A stretch of DNA of 17,019 nucleotides from Bacillota bacterium (lineage in GTDB: Bacteria > Bacillota > Bacilli > Alicyclobacillales > SLC66), in the NCBI GenBank assembly GCA_021846145.1, contig JAJZCJ010000037.1:1-17019 (forward strand), read 5' to 3'. The notes beneath the pieces are model-generated. The model was not told the DNA's origin. It saw only the letters and a program-made list of their open reading frames with translations, and ran no database searches. Positions 7,644-14,255 of this stretch are shown here, piece after piece; the stretch's first letter is position 1, and every line of letters begins with the position of its first letter. A program made the position numbers and the translations under genes.

Positions 7644-9686
7644 TTACATGCGTAAGCGATCTAACTTGTAATATAAAGAACGTAGCGAAATCCCTAATAT
7701 TCGTGCAGCTTCCGTGCGATTCCCGTTATTTTCTTTTAATGCCAATACAATTGCACTTTTTTCTGCCTCCGCAAGCACTTGCGATAATTGTTTAGCATAT
7801 GATATCGGCTGTACTGGCTCTTCCTTGTTAATTAAAGCTGCGCCATATACTTCAATGTGTGGTGCATCAATCAGGGAATCGAGGTAATTTAATTTAATCA
7901 TAGCCCTGCCAATGACGTTTTCCAGTTCTCTCACATTGCCCGGCCAATGATAGTGATACAGTCGCTCCATGGCGGAAGTGGTAATACCTTGCACATTTCT
8001 TCGATAATCATGGTTAAATTTTTCAATAAACATCTCTACCAGTGGCTCAATATCCTCCTGCCGATAGCGCAAAGGCGGAATGACAATAGGTAACATGTTT
8101 AACCGATAATATAAGTCTTCACGAAATTTCCGTTCACTAATCGCCCATTCGAGATTGACATGAGTCGCCGCAATCACCCTCACATCCACATTAATCGACT
8201 GTGCTCCCCCGACACGCACAATTTCTTTTTCTTGCAGCACTCGTAGCAATTTGGCTTGCGTCCCTGGAGAAAGTTCCGCTATTTCATCTAGGAATATCGT
8301 TCCATGCATCGCTTCTTCAAAGAGTCCTTTTTTGCCGCCTTTACGCGCACCAGTAAACGCGCCTTCCTCATACCCAAAAAGCTCACTTTCCAATAGCGAA
8401 TCACTGATGGCTGCACAATTCACGCGAATAAACTGATTGTAGCGGCGTTCACTTGCGTTGTGTATGGCATGGGCGAACAACTCTTTACCTGAACCAGATT
8501 CTCCTCGAAGTAGCACCGTCGCACCCGTGCCAGCTGCTTGCCTCGCGGTTTCAAGAGCAGCCATCATGGCAGAACTTTGACCAATGATGTCGGCAAAAGT
8601 GTATTTGGCTTCAAGCTTGCGAATTCGTTTTTGAACAGTTTCCAGTTCTTGCGCAAGCGCTCGCAACTCAGATTCATCGTGAATCACGGCGACACTGCCT
8701 TTAAGTTCATTACCAACGAGAATCGGTGCCACATTGACAATGACTTCTCGCCGTTTTGAACCTACCTTCATTTTTACATTGCGAAATGCTTGCTTGGTCT
8801 GAAGCACCTTCATATGCATGCTTTCTCCTTCTGCAATATCGACTTCCGCAGGAAAACCAAGCACTTCTTTTTCTGTTAAACCAGTCAATCGCGTATAAGC
8901 AGGGTTAATCATCAAGCCGTGCCCAGATGCATCTACCACGGAAATCGCATCCTGTGTAGAGGTGATTACCGCTTCCAATAAAGTCTGCATCTCTTTGAGT
9001 TTGGCCACCTCGCTGTTTAGTTCCCGCACTTCTGTTACGTCTCGAAAGACAGAGATAGCAGCAATCGGGCGCTGATCTTTATCTAACACCGGTACGCGAT
9101 TGGTCATGATCTCAATTTTGCCTAAAGACTGAACTTGCAGAAGTTCTGCCTTGCCGCCGATCAGCACATGGTGCAACCGCGTATTAGGAACCACCTCTTG
9201 CACAGGCTGTCCAATTGCCTGTTTTGCAGTTACGCCCGTCATTCGCTCTGCTGCTGCATTAAAAAGTGTGATCCGACCATGACGATCTACTGCGACCATG
9301 CCATCGTAAGCAGCGTTTAACAGCATCTCCAATTCTTTTCGCGAGCGCCGCAGTTCACTGGTTAATCTACCTTGTTGAAAAATCAGGTTCAAAATGACTT
9401 TTGCGATATCTCCGGCGATCAGGGTAACACCCGGTTCCTTTTTATCAGCGAGGTCAAGAAACACCTCTTTGCGCCCCGTGCTTTCTATAATGAAATCAAG
9501 ATGTTCAGTCAAAAAATGGTGATAGTCAGTACTCGTGGGAATGTGATGCGTCCTTGCGTATTCGATACCAGGCGCTTCCGGTCTAATGTCCACTATTCCC
9601 ACGATCTGCACCTCTTTTTGCCGGCCTAATGCTTTGGCAATCAGCAATCCACCGCGCCCTGCACCGACGATCAGCAAGCGCATCAT
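7644..9686 (-). CDS. bkdR: BkdR-like sigma-54-dependent activator with N-terminal Rossmann-like domain
   Basis: Enhancer-binding protein expected to activate the sigma-54 promoter downstream. It has 680 residues. About 1-100 is a Rossmann-like domain (GAGRGG at 8-13, acidic D33 after the second strand). PAS domains lie at about 115-225 and 235-345, followed by a short coiled linker. The AAA+ domain (about 365-600) has Walker A GESGSGK (395-401), the sigma-54 contact loop GAFTGA (442-447) and Walker B IFLDE (464-468). The C-terminal Fis-type helix-turn-helix is near 655-675 (NRTEAARILGISLRSLYYKL). No receiver domain is present, so it is not phosphorelay driven; the PAS or Rossmann domain probably senses the signal. 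ATG at 9686 has GGAGG 8 bases upstream; a second ATG follows immediately. The name rests on domains and position next to bcd. Confidence 0.92.
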   Translation of the reverse strand: MMRLLIVGAGRGGLLIAKALGRQKEVQIVGIVDIRPEAPGIEYARTHHIPTSTDYHHFLTEHLDFIIESTGRKEVFLDLADKKEPGVTLIAGDIAKVILNLIFQQGRLTSELRRSRKELEMLLNAAYDGMVAVDRHGRITLFNAAAERMTGVTAKQAIGQPVQEVVPNTRLHHVLIGGKAELLQVQSLGKIEIMTNRVPVLDKDQRPIAAISVFRDVTEVRELNSEVAKLKEMQTLLEAVITSTQDAISVVDASGHGLMINPAYTRLTGLTEKEVLGFPAEVDIAEGESMHMKVLQTKQAFRNVKMKVGSKRREVIVNVAPILVGNELKGSVAVIHDESELRALAQELETVQKRIRKLEAKYTFADIIGQSSAMMAALETARQAAGTGATVLLRGESGSGKELFAHAIHNASERRYNQFIRVNCAAISDSLLESELFGYEEGAFTGARKGGKKGLFEEAMHGTIFLDEIAELSPGTQAKLLRVLQEKEIVRVGGAQSINVDVRVIAATHVNLEWAISERKFREDLYYRLNMLPIVIPPLRYRQEDIEPLVEMFIEKFNHDYRRNVQGITTSAMERLYHYHWPGNVRELENVIGRAMIKLNYLDSLIDAPHIEVYGAALINKEEPVQPISYAKQLSQVLAEAEKSAIVLALKENNGNRTEAARILGISLRSLYYKLDRLRM

Positions 9687-9791
9687 GATTTTTTCCTCCC
9701 TGTTGATAAAAAGGTTTGTTCATATCACCTGTTCACGCTATAGTACATATCAGCAAGTGAAAATCTGACGAGATGAGAAAGGGTGGCACCA

Positions 9792-10049
9792 ATGAGAGGA
9801 TCAGCCTCTTGGCTCGTCCTAATTGTCGTGTTTTTCATCGCCGGCGGCGGCTTTAGCTTAATCCGCGTGGGCGTGATCAACCAAATGGCGGGCATGCCTG
9901 ACCAGTGGTGGCGATTTGTGCTAGGCGCGATGCTTGCCATCATCGGTACTGCCTACCTTGGCGGCTTTATTTACTATCGGGACAAAAAACATGGACGAAT
10001 TAAACGCCCAGACTTATTCCAATCTACCAATTCCAAAAAACAAGATTAG
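9792..10049 (+). CDS. DUF2627 (YqzF-like) small membrane protein
   Basis: An 85-residue protein with two hydrophobic segments, about 6-25 (WLVLIVVFFIAGGGFSLI) and 41-62 (RFVLGAMLAIIGTAYLGGFI), followed by a basic tail starting YYRDKKHGRIKR. That pattern, including GGFIYYRDKK, matches my memory of DUF2627 proteins, which sit beside bkdR in Bacillus. Their function is unknown. ATG at 9792 is preferred over the in-frame GTG at 9783 because AAAGG then lies 9 bases upstream instead of touching the start codon. It is divergent from bkdR. Its TAG stop overlaps the mogA stop on the other strand within the four bases TTAG. Confidence 0.8.
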   Translation: MRGSASWLVLIVVFFIAGGGFSLIRVGVINQMAGMPDQWWRFVLGAMLAIIGTAYLGGFIYYRDKKHGRIKRPDLFQSTNSKKQD

Positions 10050-10567
10050 TAGGTGTGCGAGACATCTTCTTGCGCCAATAGACCTACCGCATGGGGCAAC
10101 ACATCCCAGATGCTTTCTAGGGATTCAACGGCCCCTTTCGGACTCCCTGGCAAATTGATAATTAACGATTTTCCTCTTGTGCCAGCATATGAACGCGATA
10201 AAAGCGAATACCTAGTATGAGTGAGTCCATTTCTTCGCATCTCTTCGCATAACCCAGGCACTTCCTTTTCGATGACCTTGCGCGTAGCTTCTGGCGTCAC
10301 ATCTCTGGGGGTGAGTCCTGTCCCCCCTGTGGTCAAAATAAGCGGCACCCCTTGCTTGCAAAGCTGGAGCAACACCGTGATAATCTCTTCTTCCTCATCA
10401 GGTACGACTGCGCGCACGATCACTAGTTGCCCTTTTTCATGGATAAAATAAGCTAGCTCAGGGCCTGAACTGTCTTCTCGCAAACCCAAATATGATCTGT
10501 CACTAACTGTCACAATGGCCACTTGTAATTTCCTTGAGTCTTCATTACTCATTGCATCATCCACCAC
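10046..10567 (-). CDS. mogA: Molybdopterin adenylyltransferase (MogA/MoaB family)
   Basis: Cytosolic molybdenum cofactor enzyme that adenylylates molybdopterin before molybdenum insertion. The family signatures VAIVTVSDRSYLG (16-28), TTGGTGLTPRDVTPEAT (79-95) and INLPGSPKGAVESL (137-150) are all present, and the 173 residues are a normal single-domain length. MoaB and MogA cannot be told apart from sequence alone. The longest start is GTG at 10567, with GGGAAA touching it. An ATG at 10552 would give MSNEDSRKLQ with only a weak GGTGG upstream. It follows moaC by 20 bases on the same strand, so the two form a small operon. Confidence 0.92.
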   Translation of the reverse strand: MVDDAMSNEDSRKLQVAIVTVSDRSYLGLREDSSGPELAYFIHEKGQLVIVRAVVPDEEEEIITVLLQLCKQGVPLILTTGGTGLTPRDVTPEATRKVIEKEVPGLCEEMRRNGLTHTRYSLLSRSYAGTRGKSLIINLPGSPKGAVESLESIWDVLPHAVGLLAQEDVSHTY

Positions 10568-10587
10568 TTTCCCAACTTGGCACGGTA

Positions 10588-11064
10588 TTACACAGAGCGA
10601 ACAAATAGACCGCTTTTACCACCGTTTTTTTCCATCAAACCAATAAATTCTATCGTCATCTCCCGATCAATTGCCTTACACATATCATACACCGTCAGTG
10701 CGCCGATCGAGACTGCCGTCAAGGCTTCCATTTCCACTCCTGTTTTCGCATCCGTCACCACTACCACTTCCATTTGCAAGCGATCGTTGGCAGGGTAAGC
10801 AAAATTCACGGACACCCCACTGATCGGCAACGGATGGCACATCGGAATTAAATCAGAAGTCCGTTTGGCCGCCATGATAGCCGCTACCTGAGCGACTGCA
10901 AGTACGTCCCCTTTGCTAATTTCACCGTTTCGAATACGCGCAAGGGTTCCCTCATTCATTTTCAATTCGGCGCGCGCCCTTGCTTCTCTGACCGTCACGT
11001 CTTTTTGACTGACATCTACCATACGAGCACGGCCACCTTCATCAAAATGAGTCAATTCAGCCAT
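10588..11064 (-). CDS. moaC: Cyclic pyranopterin monophosphate synthase
   Basis: Works with the radical SAM enzyme MoaA (not in the window) to form cyclic pyranopterin monophosphate, the first molybdopterin intermediate. The 158 residues match the family length. Conserved segments include K51 in [19 protein letters not shown] (75-81, H77), [25 protein letters not shown] with E111, E113, D127 and K130, and the C-terminal KSGLF. ATG at 11064 has GAGGAG 8 bases upstream. The divergent moaD-moaE gene starts 115 bases away, so the intergenic region should carry two promoters back to back. Confidence 0.97.
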   Translation of the reverse strand: MAELTHFDEGGRARMVDVSQKDVTVREARARAELKMNEGTLARIRNGEISKGDVLAVAQVAAIMAAKRTSDLIPMCHPLPISGVSVNFAYPANDRLQMEVVVVTDAKTGVEMEALTAVSIGALTVYDMCKAIDREMTIEFIGLMEKNGGKSGLFVRSV

Positions 11065-11145
11065 TCTACCTTCTCCTCATGATCGATTATTGTATTCAAA
11101 GTGTAACGATAGTACGTGCTCCTCGCAAATCAATTTAACATGGGT

Positions 11146-11151
11146 TATAAT
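11146..11151 (+). promoter_or_regulatory. Candidate -10 box for the moaD-moaE / moeB unit
   Basis: A perfect TATAAT lies 28 bases before the moaD-moaE start codon. The best -35 at 17-base spacing (TCGCAA at 11123-11128) matches TTGACA at only three positions. On the minus strand TACAAT at 11094-11089 could serve moaC, but I see no matching -35. No molybdate-box or riboswitch-like structure was seen in 11065-11179. Confidence 0.45.
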
Positions 11152-11179
11152 TTTGAAAACTATAAGAGAGTGATGAAGG

Positions 11180-11884
11180 ATGGAATTAACCATTTTGCTA
11201 TTTGCTGGCGCGGCAGAAGCGGCTGGCACGGATCGCGTTATGCTAACAATCGAGAACCAAGAAACATTAACTATTGCAAAAATTAAAGCAGCATTGATGA
11301 AACAGTCGCTGCCTCTTGCGGCAATTTTGGATCGCGCTTGGTTTGCAATCAATGATCAATACGCAGATCTGGAGACAATGGTGCACGAAGGTGATCATGT
11401 CGCTGTCATTCCTCCTGTTAGCGGCGGACAAAGTGAAACGTCAACATGGCAAAAAACTGCGTTACAGCATGAGCCACTATCCATCGATGCGATGTATCAA
11501 GCGATGCTACGCAAAGAGGCTGGTGCCGTGATTATTTTTTCCGGAATTGTTAGAGAGATCACAGGAGATTTGCAGACGCTGTACTTAGAATACGAAGCTT
11601 ACGAATCAATGGCTCAAGTAAAATTAGCTGAACTAGTAAAGGATTGTGAAGCCAAATTTCCAGGTGTAATCGTCGCCATTTGGCATCGTCTAGGGCACCT
11701 TGATCCTGCCGAATCTAGCGTGCTTATTGGTGTCTCCAGCCCCCACCGGGATGCCGCTTTTCAAGCAGGTCGCTATGCCATTGACGAACTAAAACAACGC
11801 GTGCCAATTTGGAAAAAGGAATTTTTTCAAAATGGAGATGCAAAATGGGCAACCAACGAACACTGGAATCCATCCCAATCTTAA
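11180..11884 (+). CDS. Fused MoaD-MoaE molybdopterin synthase
   Basis: Both subunits of molybdopterin synthase lie in one 234-residue chain. Residues 1-83 are a ubiquitin-fold MoaD sulfur carrier (LLFAGAAEAAG at the start, VAVIPPVSGG at the end, Gly82-Gly83). Residues about 95-234 are MoaE, with AGAVIIFSGIVRE (114-125), LYLEYEAYESMA, VAIWHRLGHL, SPHRDAAFQAGRYAID and VPIWKKE, whose lysines 212-213 match the active-site region. In separate MoaD the Gly-Gly is the free C-terminus that MoeB adenylates, so this chain probably needs cleavage after Gly83 to work, as I recall reported for mycobacterial MoaX. The ATG has GAGAG 9 bases upstream. MoeB follows on the same strand. Confidence 0.93.
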   Translation: MELTILLFAGAAEAAGTDRVMLTIENQETLTIAKIKAALMKQSLPLAAILDRAWFAINDQYADLETMVHEGDHVAVIPPVSGGQSETSTWQKTALQHEPLSIDAMYQAMLRKEAGAVIIFSGIVREITGDLQTLYLEYEAYESMAQVKLAELVKDCEAKFPGVIVAIWHRLGHLDPAESSVLIGVSSPHRDAAFQAGRYAIDELKQRVPIWKKEFFQNGDAKWATNEHWNPSQS

Positions 11885-11900
11885 AAAGGAAGTGTGCATC

Positions 11901-12674
11901 GTGACACCGGAAGAAAATCTTCGCTATAGCCGCCATTTTCTCTTTCGCCACATTGGTCGCAAAGGCCAACAAAAGTTACGAGAAGCGCACGTGGCCATTG
12001 TTGGTGCAGGTGCCATTGGCAGCATGATCGCCAATCACATGGCGCGATCAGGTGTAGGACAGATTCGTCTCATTGATGCTGATCAAGTGGAAATCAGCAA
12101 CTTGCAACGCCAAGTATTATATACAGAAGAAGACGCGGCAGTGCATCGAGACAAAGCGATGGCCGCCAAAATGCACCTGTCGGCGATTAATCACCATGTC
12201 GAGGTCGACCCGCGCACGATCAGAATTAATGCGAACAATGCGGAGGAGCACCTGACTGGCGTTGACCTGATTCTAGACGGCACCGACAATTTAGATACTC
12301 GGTTCATCATCAATGACGTGGCAATGAAACACAACATCCCTTGGATCTACGCGGCGGCAGTAGGCAGTCGCGGCATGATGTTCCCTTTCATCCCAGGTCG
12401 CGCTCCCTGTTTTCACTGCATGTTTCCACCTTCGCAAACCAATGAATCTGCTGAAACCTGCGACGCAGTAGGCGTAATCGCACCAGCCGTCGCTGTGGTT
12501 GCCTCACTCTCTGCAACGGAAGCATTAAAAATTTTATTAGGTGATCACGCTAATGTAGTCAGTCGCTTGCGGCATCTCGATTTGTGGAAAGGGGAATTTG
12601 CAGAACTACAATTAGGGGAACCGCGTAAAAATTGCCCGACCTGCGGTTTACATGAATATCCTTTTATCGCGTAA
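11901..12674 (+). CDS. moeB: MoeB/ThiF-family adenylyltransferase (E1-like)
   Basis: ATP-dependent enzyme that activates the C-terminal glycine of a ubiquitin-fold sulfur carrier, here presumably the MoaD part of the neighbouring fusion. In 257 residues: nucleotide motif IVGAGAIG (33-40), acidic D59-D61 region, R70 (NLQRQ), GTDNLDTR (127-134), and two zinc CxxC pairs, C170/C173 and C245/C248. Possible transfer cysteine C187 lies in ETCDAVGVIAP. No rhodanese domain is attached. GTG at 11901 is chosen because AAGGA lies 10 bases upstream and the product starts MTPEENLRYSRH, as in MoeB; an ATG at 11832 would overlap moaD-moaE by 53 bases. MoeB and ThiF are hard to separate by sequence; the name rests on context. 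Confidence 0.9.
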   Translation: MTPEENLRYSRHFLFRHIGRKGQQKLREAHVAIVGAGAIGSMIANHMARSGVGQIRLIDADQVEISNLQRQVLYTEEDAAVHRDKAMAAKMHLSAINHHVEVDPRTIRINANNAEEHLTGVDLILDGTDNLDTRFIINDVAMKHNIPWIYAAAVGSRGMMFPFIPGRAPCFHCMFPPSQTNESAETCDAVGVIAPAVAVVASLSATEALKILLGDHANVVSRLRHLDLWKGEFAELQLGEPRKNCPTCGLHEYPFIA

Positions 12675-12690
12675 GCGTTTTCAAATTCCT

Positions 12691-12712
12691 CAAAAGCAGG
12701 GGCTAACCCTGC
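12691..12712 (-). terminator. Intrinsic terminator after the 59-residue ORF; may also serve moeB
   Basis: A six-base-pair GC-rich stem (GCAGGG at 12696-12701, CCCTGC at 12707-12712) with a five-base loop is followed on the minus strand by TTTTG. It begins directly after the small ORF stop codon. Read on the plus strand it lies 21 bases after the moeB stop and is followed by CTATTTGT, a weaker tract. Confidence 0.6.
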
Positions 12713-12892
12713 CTATTTGTCTTCCTCGTCCTCCATTTGCATGGGATGAATAGGGGATTTTTGACCTCTTTTACGGTAGGACTCGGAAATGGCTAAAAAC
12801 GGATCATCTGCCACGCGCACAGTCTTGCGCAAAAAATCCTCAGCCACACGTACTGTATTCGACTGCATATATGGACTTTGCCTTTCGGCCAT
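12713..12892 (-). CDS. Unrecognised 59-residue protein
   Basis: I do not recognise this protein. It begins MAERQSPYMQSNTVRVAEDF, is charged and soluble-looking, has no membrane segment and ends with the acidic tail MEDEEDK. An imperfect internal repeat is visible: TVRVAEDFL followed at once by TVRVADDPFL, with different synonymous codons in the two copies. AAGGGG lies 8 bases before the ATG at 12892, a terminator hairpin begins right after the TAG, and no other gene occupies the strand, so it looks like a single-gene unit. A GTG at 12901 is less likely because it overlaps the ribosome site. No cysteine or known motif was found, so no function is offered. Confidence 0.65.
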   Translation of the reverse strand: MAERQSPYMQSNTVRVAEDFLRKTVRVADDPFLAISESYRKRGQKSPIHPMQMEDEEDK

Positions 12893-13055
12893 GTGGCACA
12901 CCCCTTATAAATGGATTATGGCCTGTTACGATCTTATTGTACTACGTCGAGCCATCTTGTACTAGTACTATAGTCCCTCGCAAAAAAAAATCATAGATTG
13001 CAAGATTCCCACATATATCTAATACCCAGATGACCTAACCACAGGAGAATCAAGG
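12893..13055. promoter_or_regulatory. Divergent intergenic region between the small ORF and the GH18 gene
   Basis: It should hold both promoters. Toward the small ORF, TACAAT (12941-12936, minus) is a possible -10. Toward the glycosidase, TTGCAA (12998-13003) and TAATAC (13020-13025) with 16-base spacing are possible, preceded by an A9 tract at 12982-12990 that could act as an UP element. TTGTACTA occurs twice, 20 bases apart (12937 and 12957), and GTACTAGTAC (12959-12968) is a palindrome. None of the boxes is a strong match. Confidence 0.35.
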
Positions 13056-14255
13056 ATGAAAAATAGAAAAATTTCACAATCAGCTTTCCCCATCATGTTG
13101 ATTGCCATCGTGACATTGTTTCTGTTACGCGTTAGTGGTGGATCGATCTGGCCATTTTTGCCAGCCTCACTGAACCAAGCTGCAAAACTCTATTCTGTCC
13201 CATTTGAAATTATGTCACTCATGTCTAAAAACCCATCACCCCCCACAAGCAACGCGACAAATCTCACGATCACGCCTACTAGTGGATCAAAAAATTCTTT
13301 GATGCTGGGATGGATTCTCGATACGGGAGCTTCCGCTATCACTGGGGTCGTCAATCAAACGCCTGGTCTCAACGTGTTGTCCCCAAAATGGTTTCACGTC
13401 GATGGCCGCAACGGTGCCATCGCGGGAACGCCAGAACGAACGGTGATCGATCAAGCGCACGCAAAACACTTACAAGTTTGGGGAGTGGTGGACAATGGAT
13501 TTAACGGCACGCTTAGTCATTCGATTCTACGTTACCAAGACCAACAAGACATGCTAATCAAACACATCGTCAAACTGGCCGTAGTGAATCACCTAGACGG
13601 AATTAATTTGGATTTCGAAGGACTCCTCCCCCAGGATCGCTGGAACTATTCGCGTTTTGTCACGGTGCTAGCAAGTAAGTTGCACGCCAATCACATCAAA
13701 CTGTCGATTGATCTTCCACCGGACTACGTCTCAGGGATCAACACGGGACCATATAATCATTTGGCGTTAGCCAAGGCCGCTGACTATATCATTTTGATGG
13801 GATATGATGAATATTGGCTGGGCGATCCCAATGCCGGCCCCACCGCTTCTTTGCCATGGGTACACCTTGCCGTCAATGATTTTTTGCAAACTGGAATCCC
13901 CGCCAAAAAATTAATCCTCGGTATCCCTTTTTATTCAGAAGACTGGACGATGACTAAGCAAGGCAAGGTACTCTCAAGCGTCGCGCTATCCACCAGTGAA
14001 TCTAGTCGACTCGTTTCACAACTGCATTCACGTTTAGTCTGGAACGCAAAGGAAGGAGTGTATTTTACTACATATCAAAGCCAAGGAAAATGGCATGAGA
14101 TATGGTTAGAAGACCACCGCACACTAATGCTTTTTGCGGAATTAGCGCGCAATGACCACTTAGCTGGCATCGCGACATGGTACTTGGGATTAGAAAGTCA
14201 ATCGACCTGGCTATCTGTCCTTCACACCTTACATTCACCCATCGTAAGCAATTAG
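13056..14255 (+). CDS. Membrane-anchored glycoside hydrolase family 18-type protein
   Basis: Probable cell-wall or chitin-type glycosidase outside the membrane. It has 399 residues. A basic start (MKNRKIS) and a hydrophobic segment (about 11-25) form a signal anchor or uncleaved signal peptide. A Ser/Thr/Asn/Pro-rich spacer (about 58-80) precedes the TIM-barrel domain (82-395). The GH18 catalytic signature DGINLDFE is at 181-188 with E188 as general acid. Other barrel features are LSIDLPP (216-222), ILMGYDEYW (246-254), LILGIPFY (286-293) and GIATWYLG (371-378). LysM and SH3 domains, common in spore enzymes such as SleL/YaaH, are missing. AGGAG lies 8 bases before the ATG. The substrate (peptidoglycan or chitin-like) cannot be decided. 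Its stop overlaps the HAD gene stop as TTAG. Confidence 0.88.
   Translation: MKNRKISQSAFPIMLIAIVTLFLLRVSGGSIWPFLPASLNQAAKLYSVPFEIMSLMSKNPSPPTSNATNLTITPTSGSKNSLMLGWILDTGASAITGVVNQTPGLNVLSPKWFHVDGRNGAIAGTPERTVIDQAHAKHLQVWGVVDNGFNGTLSHSILRYQDQQDMLIKHIVKLAVVNHLDGINLDFEGLLPQDRWNYSRFVTVLASKLHANHIKLSIDLPPDYVSGINTGPYNHLALAKAADYIILMGYDEYWLGDPNAGPTASLPWVHLAVNDFLQTGIPAKKLILGIPFYSEDWTMTKQGKVLSSVALSTSESSRLVSQLHSRLVWNAKEGVYFTTYQSQGKWHEIWLEDHRTLMLFAELARNDHLAGIATWYLGLESQSTWLSVLHTLHSPIVSN

Noticed and set aside
7583..7657. Palindrome cluster as a transposon end or CRISPR remnant
   Set aside because: No transposase, target duplication or spacer pattern is present; position before a sigma-54 promoter explains it better.
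9784..9800. TGGCAC as a second sigma-54 -24 element before the DUF2627 gene
   Set aside because: No TTGC element follows at the required spacing, and it lies between the ribosome site and the start codon.
11077..11352. 91-codon minus-strand open frame across the moa divergent region
   Set aside because: It runs antisense to the start of moaD-moaE, has no ribosome site, and its product looks like a shadow frame.
11832..11900. ATG start for moeB inside moaD-moaE
   Set aside because: It has no clear ribosome site, and the added residues have no counterpart in MoeB; GTG at 11901 has AAGGA upstream.
12982..12990. A9 tract read as a minus-strand terminator T-run
   Set aside because: No stable hairpin precedes it on the minus strand, and no minus-strand gene ends there.
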